Positions 1 to 13,235 of a stretch of DNA of 64,000 nt are shown piece by piece. How positions within the stretch are numbered: the first letter of the stretch is position 1; the number at the start of each line of letters is the position of its first letter. The stretch spans positions 154,708,352 through 154,772,351 of the forward strand of contig OZ038381.1 of assembly GCA_964036045.1 (NCBI GenBank), given 5' to 3'. The notes beneath the pieces were generated by a model. The model searched no databases and was not told where the DNA came from. It saw only the letters and a program-made list of their open reading frames with translations. The position numbers were made by a program, and so were the translations under genes. The DNA is from Eutreptiella sp. 'Long Island Sound 2002'. Lineage: Eukaryota > Euglenozoa > Euglenophyceae > Eutreptiales > Eutreptiaceae.

Positions 1-1211
1 AGGTCAGTCTCATAGACCGGGAAGGTTTTCTCCAGTCTTCGGAGCACCTCGGCCCATGTTGAACAGGTTTTCACAATCCGCTTCACCTGTTTTTGCAAAA
101 TTTTCTTTTTGCATGAGCGTTTCAACAGTGAACATTTAGTGGCCCCATCCACATGGGATTGGCCAGTCAGCAAAAGAAACTCAGCAAATTGTTCTGCCCA
201 TTCAGGCAGATTTTTCGGGTCGAACTCCGGCAATTCCAGCTGGATGTTTGCCTGGGCAATGGGTCTGCCACTCTTCCCACCCCCTGGGGTTAGGCCTGAA
301 GGGGGGGGAGGCACACCGGCGAGGGCTGCCAGGGCTGACAGCCCTCTTTTCTCAGTCTCTGTCACAGGCACGTCCTGTAGCTCAGCGATAGGGACTGTCC
401 TAGCGCGAGGATGAAAAGGGCTGGGGCAAGTGACCTTGGGTAGCAACCTGGACGCCCTTGATCTTTTGAGATCTTCAGCCAGTGTGCTCAGTCCGGGTGA
501 GGGTGAGGCCAGTGCTGGCTGGGGTAAGCGTTCAGTGATACCCAATTTAGCTTTGACAGCCTCAGAAAGGGCTGTCACATCGGGGTCTTCGGACGCAGAC
601 AGTAATTTGGCCAGTAGTTCGGCCCTACAATCCAGGGCCCGGCAAGTTGGCTCCGGGACATGGGGATCTTTTGCAGGACTCCTGCTAGTGTTTGGCAGCT
701 CTGGATGCCATACTGGCCTTCTCGGTTGCCTGGGTAGAGACATTGTGTTGGCCATGTCCGTAGGTGGGCCGGAGTAAGGGTAGGAACCCATGTCCGTGTA
801 CAGTGGGGATCCCAACGCGTCTGGTGGTTCCTCTCCATCTTCGCCTGTGACGGACTTTTAGTACTCCTCGTGGAGAATATATTCGTTGATTCTCCTTCTA
901 AATTCATCTTGTTCCTCAGGTCCTCCAGCTGGAGTAGCCGTTGAAGAAGAAGCAGGGCAAACAGATCGGGAGATAGACGCAGCAACTCTACGGCGGAGAT
1001 GCTGCAGGCTGTCACCACGGGCCGCTAAGGCCTCTGTGGTTAATCTAGGCGCTTCTTGTTCCGCCCTTCTGTGTACTGGATCTTCTTGAGACACAGATGC
1101 AGCTCTGAGCTTGGGCTCACTCATTGAGGTGGGCCCACTGTTGCCAAGTTGAACTTGTGCACTCCGACTTGGCCAGGTCCAGGCAGACATCTGTACTGAT
1201 GGTGTGGACAT
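1..1211 (-). pseudogene. gag of family A LTR retrotransposon, copy 1 (broken, runs off window start)
   Basis: This is a minus-strand relic of the gag (structural, RNA-packaging) gene found intact at 61547-63754. The start codon at 1211 begins MSTPSVQM, as in the other copies. The N-terminal part is in one frame (858-1211) and the next part in another (from about 1018), so at least one frameshift breaks it. Near position 200 it still carries the peptide FDPKNLPEW, the exact place where copy 2 was split by a DNA transposon, so this copy serves as the empty-site reference. The region reads toward position 1 and stops at the window edge in the middle of the capsid-like part. It is family A by direct similarity to the intact copy. 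Confidence 0.85.
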
Positions 1212-1273
1212 TTTGTTTCTGCTTTTGGCTTGTGTACTTCTAAGAGTCGGTTCGAAAGGTTCTCAAGGGTTCA

Positions 1274-1284
1274 CTCTGCTACCG
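1274..1284 (-). other. primer-binding site, family A copy 1
   Basis: The minus strand reads CGGTAGCAGAG immediately inside the LTR. The first eukaryotic initiator-Met tRNA PBS bases are TGGTAGCAGAGG, so this is that site with its first T changed to C. The same CGGTAGCAGAG occurs at the matching place in copies 2 and 3. Confidence 0.65.
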
Positions 1285-2025
1285 GAAAGATGTTCTTGAT
1301 TAGTGCCCTAATGATTTTGATGAAATCCTGCAGGTTTTGATGTTGAAAACCCAAACCAAAGCAGTAAGTAGAGCAAGAACAGGATGTGGATCGAATCAAT
1401 GAATGGTTTTGAAATCCAGTGTATCACAGAAGGGCTGCAGACAGACAAAGCAGGCTTAAATACAAAGAATCAATCACAAATGGATAAAACAAACGATTTT
1501 AAATGAAAGCTTGCCTGACTCTAGCCGCCAAGTTAGCATCAAGCACTTCATGGGCACTCTTTTGAATTAAATGGAGCTGGTTAGGAATATGGGGCAAAGG
1601 AGTTAGGCCAGACACAGAATATGACCTGGCCAAGCAACTCAATTCGGAAACAGTTAAAACGTAGAACCACAATAAGTGGTAGAAACAGTTGAGTATAGGG
1701 GTCTTGGGGTGGGGGGCCACTAGGCTTAACCTCCAAGGCATTAGGCAATGAAATGCCTATTTAATTTCGGTATAACCTCCATGAAGGAAGATACCTCCGC
1801 TCAGTTGAGTGGTACGGGTGAACTTCATGGTGGGCTAGGGTTATAACCCTACTTACTTTGAGAAAGTGTCCCTTAATCTTCAAAAGAGAGATAAAAATAC
1901 TTAAGTAAGTCTTAGCATCACCAAAAGGGTTTTAAGCGGGGCTTGGCCTGGATCAAGCCCTCCAGGAAAGACATGGCTGTGACTTTTTCTTACTCTTTTT
2001 TAAGATAAAAGGGGACATCTCTACA
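1285..2025 (-). repeat. 5' LTR of family A, copy 1
   Basis: About 741 bp, closely matching 43930-44667 and, in opposite orientation, 60753-61463. On the sense (minus) strand it begins TGTAGA and ends just before the PBS. The outer limit at 2025 is set by where copies 1 and 2 stop matching; both begin TGTAGA there. No coding function is seen. The LTR would hold the promoter and poly(A) signal, but I did not identify specific sites. Confidence 0.8.
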
Positions 2026-4130
2026 AGGGAAGCTCGTCGCGCGTCGCGCGCGATTGCAGCGAAAAAAAAACCAAGAAAAAGACCCACAGGCAGAAAAAAT
2101 AAGGGGGAAAATCGTTTTCTCCGACCTCAGAAACCCCCCGAAAAACTTTACGCCACCGTTTGGCGAGGTTGCAAAATTTAGGACACTCACGGAAAATGCA
2201 GAACAACAGAGTCGCCATGACGACGAAGTTGAGCGTTGCTCGCCCCATAACACCTAGCAAAGTGCGTGTCCTAGGCGCTAGGGACTTGTGCGCGCCCCAA
2301 CCACAAAGAAAGGGACCACACGCACAATGAAGAACAAAAGAAAGCAAGCAAACGCAAAACACACACAAACAACAACGTCAACAGCGGCCGCCGAGACGCA
2401 AGTATGTTACATGCCATGCAACGCTACGTTACGCCGCCAAATGAAGCAAGACGGTAACCGCACCGACAAGGAATACCAACAAGAAGTGTAACCGAAGTGT
2501 GAGTAACTATGCCCGCCCCCGCACGCCGCACACATCGGGTACAAAAGGTATGCCCGTACATGCATGCCGCTGCAAGCACAACAAGGCCACCACCGCCGCG
2601 GAAAAGCTAAATGGTATATCCAATGAATGGACGAAATGGAACACAAAACAAACAAAGGTATGAAGGTACGCGCGGAGGGAGCCACACACAACCAGGGGGA
2701 AGCACAACACACACAAAAGTATGTTACATGCCGCGCTACGCTACACAACGAACAAGGGGAAAGCGCAATGATAAAGGTCCACCCCGAGACGTGCCCACCA
2801 GCCCACCCCCGCACGCCCGCTTGCATAGGGAGCAAAGGGGAGCAAAGGGTATGCCCGTACGTGCATGCCGCGAAAAGCGCAACAAGGCCACCACCGCCGA
2901 GGAAAAATACAATTGTATGCAGGGATACGAGAGAAGCAAGAAGGAGGAGAAGGACGCACGAAGGGAACCACACACAGCCAAGAGAAAGAACACCACACGC
3001 ATACACAAAAACACAAAAAACAAACATGCCGCGCAACCAGAAAAGCACAACGCCCAAAGCCCAAAACCACGCCAACCAAGAGGTGAAGCCAGGAACACAA
3101 GCCAACCCCCGCATGCCCGCTTGCATAGGGAGCAAAAGGTATGCCGCGGCACACAGAGCAAGTAGTAGGCGAGGAGGGAGCCACACACCGCCACCAAGAG
3201 CGCACGTATGTTACATGCAACGCATGAAGGCAACCAAAGGGGTGCAACCGAGAGCCATGCCCACGCCGGCAAAGGGAGAAGAAAGGTATGCCCACACACA
3301 CACGGGTGACCCATGCCCACCCCAACGCGCCGCGCAGACAGGGAACGAAGGGCATGCCCGTACCGGCAAGCCGCCGCAAGCGCAACACGACCGCCACCGC
3401 CACGGACGCGCAACATGGTATAAAGGGACAAGAAGGGTGCAGAACGCGCGCACACACATCAACACAAGCGCAAGTATGTTACATGCCGCGCTACGCCACG
3501 CAACGAAGAGCACAACGATAACCACGTCAAAAAAGGTCTGTGTAGTAGAGAAAACATGCCCGCCCCCGCACACCCGCTTTCATAGGGAGCACAAGGGAGA
3601 AGCAAACCAAACAACACATGGGTAAGGAGGGAGCCACACACCACCGCCAAGAGCGCCCACGCGCCAACACAAGTGCAAGTATGTTACCGGCCACGCCGCG
3701 GCACACAAACGGGAAAGACAATAAACAAAGGTAACCAGAGAGGTGTGTAGAGCCGTGCCCGCCCCCACACGCCCGCAAAGGAAGACACCGCGTACCATCG
3801 CCCGCGTACCATGCCATGCCGCTACCCGAAAGCCCACACCCACACCCTTCCTCCATCTCACAGGACCCAGCAGGAGAGAAAGAAGAGGACCCGAGAAGCG
3901 GGACCAAGGAAGTAGGCAAGGAGAAAGACCCAGACAAATACCAGGGCGAAGGCAGGAGAAAAGTGCACGCCAGGGAGGAGGGCGGGCCAGCAAAGAGTAG
4001 AGGAAAGGGTAAAGAGCGCCACAACAACGAAAGAAAAAGGAGCGTAGCCAGCAGCCGAACAAGGGACGCGCGAGGAGAAAGGGGCACGGCAAGCACAGGA
4101 CGGGCACAACACCACAACACAGCACCCTAG
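2026..4130. repeat. AC-rich dispersed/tandem repeat region
   Basis: No gene is recognised. The first 250 bases are AT-richer and unique. From about 2290 on, the plus strand is purine/AC-rich and repeats the motif GTATGTTACATGCC near 2402, 2721, 3206 and 3474, with a variant near 3679, at irregular spacing of about 200-490 bp. A second motif family (GCCCGCTTGCATAGGGAGCA and variants) recurs near 2813, 3115 and 3570. Long open frames on both strands here are by-products of repeated low-complexity sequence. The stretch may be part of the 5' region of the downstream LINE, but I cannot show that. Confidence 0.6.
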
Positions 4131-4199
4131 AGGGGGGTACCAGAGGGGCAACCGCACCACCACGCACCCGCCAGCACACAAACACCACACAGGCACCAC

Positions 4200-7100
4200 A
4201 CACACCACACAAACCCACATCCGCGCCCACAGCACGTAGACGGCGGACCGCGGCAGCCCGCCCAGAGGGCGGGCAGCAGGGGGAGGGGGAGCGCCAGAAT
4301 CCAGACGCCCCTCGCAATGGTGAAAGGCCCACCCCCCCGGGGACGGCCCCCCATCACCCCCGCAGCACCCAGCCCCCCACAGGGCATGCAAGCCAAGGGG
4401 ACAGTGCCGGGCCCACACACCCACACACCCGCGCCCGCAGCATGTGGGTAGCAGAACCCGACAGCCCGCCCAGAGGGCGGGCAGCCGGGGGGGGAGGAGC
4501 GCCTGAACTCCGACGCCCCTCACAACAGCGGAAGGCACGCCCCCCGGCAACGCCCTTCCGCCACCCCCACAGAGCGCAAAGACAGCTCGCAAGAGCGCAC
4601 GCTGTGGGGCCGGTGCTGGGTCCCCACGCCCACACCAACCGCACCCGGGATACACGGGCCGCGGAAACCCGGCTACCCGCCCCAAAGGGCGGGCGGCCGG
4701 GGGGGGGACAGCGCCTGACACCAGATGCCCCTCACAACGGTGGAAGGCAACCCCCCCCCCGGGGACGGCCCCCCACCACCCCCGCGGTACGCAGCCCCCC
4801 ACAGGGTATGCAAACCAGGGGGCCAGTGCTGGGCCCCCACACCCGCACACCCGCACCCACAGCACGTGGGCGGCGGACCCCGACAGCCCGCCCGGAGGGC
4901 GGGCAGCCGGGGGAGGGGGAGCGCCTGAGCTCAGACGCCCCTCACAACGGCGGAAGGCACCCCCCCCGGGGACGCCCTTCCGCCAACCCCACAGCGCGCA
5001 AGGACAGCTGACAAGAGCGCACGCTGTGGGGCCGGTGCTGGGTCCCCATGCCCACACGAACCGCACCAGGGACACACGGGCCGCGGAACCCCGGCTACCT
5101 GCCCCAAAGGGCGGGCGGCCGTGGGAGGGACAGCGCCTGACACCAGATGCCCCTCACAACGTTGGAGGGCCGCCCCCCCCGGGGAACGGCCCTCCACTAC
5201 CCCCGCGGTACGCAGCCCCCAACAGGGTACGCAAACCAAGGGGACAGTGCTGGACCCCCCCCCCCTGCATACCCGCACCCACAGCACGTGGGTGGCGGGA
5301 CCCGACAGCCCGTCCGGAGGGCGGGCATCCTTGGGAGGGGGAGCGCTGAACTCAGACGCCCCTCACGACGGCAAAAGGCACCCGCTCCGGGGACGCCCTT
5401 CTGCCACCCCCACAGCGCGCAATGACGGCTCGCAAGGGCGCACGCGGTGGGGCCAGTGCTCGGTCTCAACGCCCATACCAACCGCACCCGGGACACACTG
5501 GCCGCGGAACCCCAGCAGCCCGCCCCAAGGGACGGGCGGCTGGGGGAGGGACAGCGCCTGACACCAGACGCCCCTCGCCACGGTGCGGGGCCACCCCCCC
5601 GGAGACAGCCTGCCACCACCCCCGCGGCAAGCAGCTCCCCGCAGAGCACGCAAGCCAAGGGGACAGTGCTGGGCTCCGACACCCGCACACCCGCGCCCAC
5701 AGCACGTGGGTAGCGGACCCCGACAGCCCGCCCAGAGGGGGGGCAGCCGGGGGAGGAGGAGCGCCTGAATTCAGACGCCTTTCACAACGGCGGAAGACAC
5801 CCCCCCCCGGGGACGCCCTTCAGCCACCCCCACAGCGCGCAACGACGGCTCGCAAGGGCGCACGCTGTGGTATAAGGGCTGGGTCCCCACGCGCACAGCA
5901 AAAGCACCCGGGAAACACGGGCCGCGGAACCCCGGCAGCCCGCCCCAAGGGACGGGCGGCCGGGGGAGGGACAGCGCCTGACACCAGGCCCCCTCGCAAC
6001 GGTGGGGGGCCACCCCCCCCCGGGGACGGCCCCCGACCACCCCCGCGGCACGCAGCTCCCCGCAGAGCATGCAAGCCGAGGGGATAGTGCTGGGCCCCCA
6101 GACCCCCACAACCGCGCCCACAGCACGTAGGTAGCAGACCCCGACAGCCCGCCCGGAGGGCGGGCAGCCGGGGGAGGAGCAGCGCCTGAACTCAGACGAC
6201 CCTCACAACAGCGAAAGGCACCCCCCCCGGGGACGGCCTTCCGCCAGCCCCACAGCACGCAACGACGGCTCGCAAGGGCGCACGCTGCGGGGTCGGTGCT
6301 GGGTCCCCACATCCACATCAACTGCACCCGGGACACACCGGCCGCGGAAACCCGGCAGCCCGCCCCAGAGGACGGGCGGCAGAGGGGGGGACAGCGCCTG
6401 ACACCAGACGCCCCTTGCAATGGTGGGAGGCCACCCCCCCCAGGGACGGCCCCCCACCACCCCCGCGGCACACAGCTCCCGGCAGAGCACGCAAGCCAAG
6501 TGGACAGTGCTGGGCCCCCACACCCGCACACCAGCTCCCACAGCACGTGGGTGGCGGGCCCCGACAGCCCGCCTACAGGGCGGGCAGCCGGGGGAGGAGA
6601 AGCGCCCGAACCTAGACGCCCCTCACAACGGCGAAAGGCACCGCCCCCGGGGACGCCCCTCCGCCAACCCCAAAGCACGCAACAACGGCTCGCAAGGGCA
6701 CACGCTGTGGGGCCGGTGCTGGGTCCTCACGCCCACACCAACCGCACCCGGGAGACACGGGTCGCGGAACCCCGGCGGCCCGCCCCAAAGGGCGCGCAGC
6801 CGGGGCAGGGACAGCGCCTGACACCAGACGCCCCTCACAATGGTGACAGGCCACCCCCCCCGGGGACGGCCCTCCACCACCCCCGCGGTACGCAGCCCCT
6901 CACAGGGCATGCAAACCAAGCAGACAGTGCTGGGCCCCCACACCCGCACACGCGCACCCACAGCACGTGGCTGGCGGACCCCGACAGCCCGCCCAGAGGG
7001 CGGGCAGCCGGTGGGGGAGGAGCGCCTGAACTCAGACGCCCCTCACAACGGCGAAAGACACCCCCCCCGGGGATGTCCTTCCGCCACCCCCACAGCGCGC

Positions 7101-9420
7101 AACAACAGCTCACAAGAGCGCACGCTGTAGTGCCGGTGCTTGGTCCCCACGCCCACACCAACTGCACCCGGGAAACACGGGCCGCGGAACCCCGGCAGCC
7201 CGCCCCAAAGGACGGGCGGCCGGGGGGGCGACAGCGCCTGACATCAGACGCCCCTCGCAACGGTGGAGGGTCACCCCCCCCGGAGACGGTCCCCCACCAC
7301 CCTCGCGGCACACAGGTCCCCGCAGAGCACGCGAGCCAAGGGGACAGTGCTGTACCCCCACACCCGCACACCCGCGCCCACAGCACGTGGGTAGCGAACC
7401 CCGACAGCCCGCCCAGAGGGCGGGCAGCCGGGGGGTGAGGAGCGCCTGAACTCAGACGCCCCTCACAACGGCCGAAGACACCCCCCCCGGGGACGCCCTT
7501 CCGCCACCCCCACAGCGCTCAACAACAGCTCACAAGAGCGCACGCTGTGGGGCCGGTGCCGGGTCCCCACGCCCACACCAACCGCACCTGGGACACATGG
7601 GCGGCGGAACCCCGGCAGCCCGCCCCAAGGGACGGGCGGCCGGGGAAGTCACAGCGCCTGACACCAGACGCCCCTCACAACGGTGGAGGGCCACCCCCCC
7701 CCCCCCCCGGGGACGGCCCCCCACCACCCCCGCAGGGCATGCAGGCCAAGGGGATAGTGCTGGGCCCCCACACCCGCACACCTGCGCCCACAACACGTGG
7801 GTAGCAAACCCCGGCAGCCCGCCCGGAGGGCAGGCAACCGGGCGAGGGAAAGCGCCTGAACTCAGACGCCCGCCCCTCACAACGGCGAAAGGCACCCCCC
7901 CCGGGGATGACCTCCCGCCACCCCCACAGCGCGCAGCAACGACTCGCAAGAGCGCACGCTGAGGGGCCGGTGCTGGGTCCCCACGCCCACACCAACCGCA
8001 CCCGGGACACACGGGTCACGCAACCCCAGCAGCCCGCCCCAAAGGACGGCCAGCCGGGGGAGCGACAGAGCCTGACATCAGACGCCCCTCGCAACAGTGG
8101 AGGGTCACCCCCCCCCGGAGACAGCCCCCCACCACCCCCGCGGCACACAGCTCCCCGCAGAGCACGCAAGCCAAGGGGACAGTGCTGGGCCCCCACACCC
8201 GCACACCTGCGCCCACAACACGTGGGTAGCAAACCCCGGCAGCCCGCCCGGAGGACGGGCAACCGGGGGAGGGAATGAGCCTGAACTCAGACGCCCGCCC
8301 CTCACAACGGCGAAAGGCACCCCCCCGGGGATGACGTCCTGCCACCCCCACAGCGCGCAGCAACGACTCGCAAGAGCACACGCTGAGGGGCCGGTGCTGG
8401 GTCCCCACGCCCACACCAACCGCACCCGGGACACACGGGTCGCGGAGCCCCGGCTGCCCACCCCACAGGATGGGCAGCCGGGGGAGGGACAGCGCGTGAC
8501 ACCAGACGCCCCTCACAACGGTGGAGGGCCACAGCCCCCCCAGGACGGCGTGCCACCACCCTCGCGGCGCGCAGACCCCCACGGGGCGCGCAAGTCACGG
8601 GCACAGTGCTGGGCACTTGCACCTGCACTGCCGCGCCAACCGCCGGGTAGCCGGGGAGGAAGACGACCCGAATCCGGGCGCCCCTCACAACGGCGACAGG
8701 GACCCTGGGTCCCCAAGCCCACACCAACCGCACCAGGGACACACGGGGTGCAGAACCCTGGCCGCCAACCCCTCAAAAGGCGAGCGGCCGGGGGAGGGAC
8801 AGCGCCTGACGCCAGACGCCCCTCACAACGGTGGAAGGCCACCCCCCCCGGGGACGGCCCCCCACCACCCCAACCGCACGCAGCCCCTCGCGGGACATGC
8901 AAGCCAAGGGAACAGTGCTGGGCCCCCACACACAGCACGTTGGTAGCGGGCCTGGGGAGGGACAGCGCCTGAATGCAGACGCCCCTCGCAACCGCACAAG
9001 GCACCCCCCCGAGGGCGCCCTCCCGCCACCGCCGTAGCACGCAACAACGGCTCGCAGGGAAACATGCATGCTGAGGGGCCGGTGCCGGATCCCCACGCCC
9101 ACGACAACCACACCCGGGAAACACATGCCGCGGAGCCCTGGCCCCACGCCTCGAGGGACGGGCGACGGTGTATGCCCATCCCCCCAGAGACGCCCCCCCC
9201 AACCCCCGCGGCACGCAGCCCCTGGCAGGGTATGCAAGCCAAGGGGACAGACACTGGGCCCCCACGCCCGCGCACCCGCGCCCGCAACACGCGGATGGCG
9301 GACCCCGACAGCCCGCCCAGAGGACGGGCAGCCGGGGACGGGGGAGCGCCTGACCTCAGACGCCCCTCGCAACGGCACAGGGTCACCCGCGCCACACGGA
9401 CAACAGGGGGAGCGCCTAAC
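4200..9420. repeat. tandem array, about 420-bp dimeric unit, about 12 copies
   Basis: The anchor CAGCACG (or CAACACG) recurs at 4230, 4438, 4860, 5282, 5700, 6121, 6541, 6961, 7381, 7791, 8216, (8640 degraded), 8934 and 9285, giving a period close to 420 bp. Each unit contains the phrase AGACGCCCCTC twice, about 210 bp apart, in two diverged versions, so the unit is a dimer. The first interval (208 bp) is one half-unit. Each half holds a short GC inverted repeat (GCCCGCCC...GGGCGGGC). The unit length is a multiple of three, which explains the long artificial frames on both strands. The array stops directly upstream of the LINE-1 ORF1. Confidence 0.9.
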
Positions 9421-9559
9421 CTCCACACGAGCACGCAAACGCCGAGCCACAGAGCCAACATTCGAGCTCCCCACCCACGCCCCACCGCGCCCACAGCACG
9501 TGCACCAGCCGCGGGAAATCCACACCCCATCTGCTGCTCTTAGGCACAGCGACACAACG

Positions 9560-12500
9560 ATGGCGGAGCCTGCGGCCCAACGCAAAACACGTTCCCGGTC
9601 TCCGACGCTGGACATGGCACACGAGGTCATCAGGGCGCTGGGACTCAGAGGCAGGAACGAGGACCCCCCCCAGGAGGACGCGGATGCGGACTCCGACCTG
9701 GAGATAGTTCCATGGCCCCCCGCGGGCAGCGTGCCCACGGATCCCACGCCACCGGCGGGCAGCGTGCCCACCCTCCGCCTTGCGTGGAAACGGAGCCACT
9801 GCACCGGAGAAGACTGGTGTCCAAGGCAACACCCCCGACCCGGCCCCAATAACGGAGCACTGACCAAGGTGGGGCACGCGGCCACGCGCGCCGCCCTGCG
9901 CTACGGGGTGGCGCAGGGCTGGATCCTGGATGAGACCACGCGCGGCAGCGTGAACATCCAGGAGGCCGTCGACCGGGTCGCCCATACGGGCCAAAAGGAA
10001 GTGGCCCTGCACACCCGGGGCCGCCACGGCGGACCGTCGGAAGAGATCGTCGTGGAACCCACGGGAATGGTGCTGGTCCTCGCGGCGAAAATGGTCCGAG
10101 GGGTGCTCCACGCATCCCACGTGCGGCGCGCGCGCCCACAGTGGACCATCCAGGTGTACACCCCTCCACGGGCGTGGCCCTTCTCCACATGGGCGCTGCT
10201 CGCCGTCATGTGGCACCTGGCACCGGATGATGCCCCCACAGGCACCGCGGAAGAAATCGCCCGGGACCTCCACGCCTGGCCGGCCGACCAGGATTTCCCC
10301 TGGCGCAGGCCCCAGGGCGGCCTCCCAGTGGCGCCTGCGGCCGAGGGGTTCAGCCTCGCGGCAACCCTCCAGCAGCACCCTGACAAGAGGACGCGCCACT
10401 TCCTACAGATGGGCACGATCCCGGCCGCCCCGCCGGCTTCCAAATGGCGGTGGGACGCGGGGGGGGCAAAGCCGCTGCTAGACCTCTGGATCCTCCCGCT
10501 GTGGTACTTGCCCACGGGAACCCTGGCCCAGGCTGCCCAAGCCGTCAAGGGGGCTTTCCCACAGCCACAACCCCCCGACGTGGCCCTGCTCCGCAGCCTG
10601 CAGGAGGGGGCGGCCTGGATACGGTGGCGGGAGGAGGACGGGCGCCCGAGCCCGTATTTCCCCCTGGTGCAGGGCCAGGCGCTACTTCACGCGGACGGCA
10701 TGGGGACCGTCGAGTGGGGGGCGATCATACCCGACACGGCATGCAGGTGGATCACCGTTGCCGCCCCGCAACCCATGCGATTGCCGCCGGCGTGCCACCG
10801 CCTTCTACTGGCGGTCCCCGCCTTGGCCCCCCGCCACGCCCATACAAGGGAAGTGTGGAGGGCCATGCCGAGCTACCCCAGGGAGTGGATGACGAACCCG
10901 GGTGCACGGTACCCGCCGGGGCCCGTACTCGAGCATCTCACGGCCCCCACATGCGGGGTCCGCCACACCTTGCACAGGGCGTCGGTCCTTACGGAACAGC
11001 TCACCGACGAGGTGCTGGACCTGGCGCTGGAACCGCTGCGGGTACTCTACCCGCAGACCCACATCCCACCTGCGGGCACGTTGAACCGCCTGGGAAGCCT
11101 GGGGCTGCACCGCCGCGTCGAGGCCGCACACCCGGGAGGCGTGGTGGATCAGTGGTTAGCACTCCACAATCCGTCCACCGCGCAGGGCCACTGGTACCTG
11201 CACCAACTCCTCTTCCTCCCCCGGACGACCCCGGAGCACCGCCGGCAGAACCCGTACCACGCGCACCCGGAGCGCCTGGGCGCGCAGAGCTTCCCGCAGC
11301 CGGCCCCGGCCGCCCTCCCGCCGGGGCAGGGCCCGGAGGCGCTGCAGCAGGGCCCCCCGCTCGACACTGCCACTACGGTGCAGCAAAGGGGAAGCGGCAA
11401 CGCGGACGGGGCCGAGCCGGACCGCATGAACTACGGGGTGGTGGCCTGGACGGCGGCCTGCAGGCACCTTGCCCAGGACACCGCGGGACTTAGGCAGTAT
11501 AGGCCAGCGGACCGCAGGACATTGGCTTCCACGGTCGCGGCCGTCACCATGGGACCCGTGGCGGCGTGGCCTGCGCAACTGCTGCCTCAAGTCCCCTGCC
11601 GGGACACACGGCCCCGCCAGCCGGCTGCAACGCACACGCCGACGGCACCCCTCACGGTGAGCAGCTGTAAGTCGTCGCGGAGGCAATACTGGCGGACGGC
11701 GGGGAGAGCTTTGTCCACCACCACGGCCCGGCGCAGATCGCGGGGAGCATACAAGGGCCGCAGCGCGACGCGCCCCACCCGTGGCACGCCACACCCCGCG
11801 AGCGCGCCCACGTCAGGGACGCAGGTGGCGGCACACCCCCTCCCGGACCTCAGCAGGGGGAAGCACTGGTACTACAGACGGCGGGCTACCAGGCCATCCT
11901 GCACGGCCACGCCGGAGGGTACCGATCGCACATCTTGGCCAGGGGCCGCTGGACCGTCTGGCAGGGCACCGCCAGACAGGGGGCATTCCATCCCCATGTT
12001 GACTGGCAGCAGGAGCCCACCCAGGCCTACTATATGACGGCGGACCCCTGGCCGCTAGCAGTCCTGCTGCACACCGTCAGCGCCCCCAGCAAGAGGCAGG
12101 AACCGGGATGGGCCAACCCCCCCGCACTGGTCTGGAGCCCCGACCAGGAGGAGCATCTACGGGCCGCATGGCAAGGAGACGCCATCAGGGCCACGGACGT
12201 CCCGGACCTCCACGCGTGGCCAATCACGCATGCCCGCCCGGTGGCTACCCTCCTGGTAGCCCAACGGGGACAGCAGAACCCGCGGTGGGTCTTCTGCATG
12301 TTCAGTCCGGCGGACGCGCAGATCGCCGTCTGCGACCCCGAGCGCCTGCCGGGGCCCGAGGCCGTAATCTTCGTGGCGGACTGCACACGCATGATCGTCA
12401 AGGCGCTGCGCGAGGGCGAGCACCACGCCCTCCTGCTCCAGGTCCGTCTGAGGGACAATGCCAAGGCAGCAAAGCCGGGGGTGTGGCCGGCAGCGGCGCT

Positions 12501-13235
12501 CCCCGTCGACCTGGAGCTCCAGCTGGCGGTCCCAACCACGGTATACCACTGGCTACAGGCCTTCCACGACCTGCGATGGAGGGGCAAGGCCGACCGGCAA
12601 ATCAGCGCCACGCACTGGCAAGAGTGGCTGCAGGCAGACGCGCAGCGTGACGCCGTCCAGGGTCTCGGACCCGCGCCCGCGACACAAGCCCTCGACGCAT
12701 CGGGCCCGGGCCGCGCGCTGGCGCCATACACGGTTCCGCTGGCCCACCTGCCCTTCGATCAGGCGCCTGAGAACGCCATCCGAACGTCGGTGCCCCTCCC
12801 CCCCTGGCGCGGGGCACCACGAAGCCCACGAAATGCCCCCTATGTGCAGACAACTACTACACAAGTGGGGCGATGCTGGAGCACCTGGCGTGGCACGCGA
12901 TGCACGCCGCCGCCCCGGTGGAAGACAAGGAGGCGGTCTCCCACATCCTCCAGGGGAGAGCACGGAGGTCCCCATGGCATGCCCCGTACGCCCAGCGCCC
13001 CCCGCCCAAGCTGGCCGGCTGCGCGACGGCCCCAGAGGACGAGGCAGAGGCGCCCGCGGCGGCCCCGGAGGCTGGCGGTGCAGCCCAGCAGGGGTCCCTC
13101 CCCGCGAAACTGGCCGCCCTGGCCCCCCTGTGGGTCCCACCAGGAGTGGGCTCCCCGCACCCCATCGCCCCGGCATCCCCAGGAGACCTGGCTGCTCCGG
13201 CGGACCCGGCGGCGATGCCGATACGGGACAGCTGA
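9560..13235 (+). pseudogene. LINE-1 ORF1-like region with C2H2 zinc finger
   Basis: The ATG at 9560 starts MAEPAAQRKTRSRSP, the first methionine after the tandem array. The longest intact part runs to 12037 (about 825 residues). Coding character then moves to a second frame (about 11935-12830) and a third (12831-13235), so at least two frameshifts are present. The third frame carries a C2H2 finger, CPLC then 12 residues then HLAWH, at about 12834-12900, a nucleic-acid-binding feature common in LINE ORF1 proteins. The remainder matches no domain I can name. The region ends at a TGA (13233-13235), after which the endonuclease continues in the same frame, so the original element may have had one fused ORF. 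Confidence 0.6.

Noticed and set aside
2400-9400. Long open frames on both strands (for example 3858-5075 minus, 6296-7438 plus)
   Set aside because: They follow the repeat period, overlap one another on both strands, and have Pro/Arg/Gly-dominated composition; they come from the tandem arrays.
9850-10070. Possible Tpt1/KptA-like (tRNA 2'-phosphotransferase) resemblance in LINE-1 ORF1 (ALRYGVAQGW...)
   Set aside because: Only a short loose similarity; the RxNQGHS and later motifs of that family are absent.
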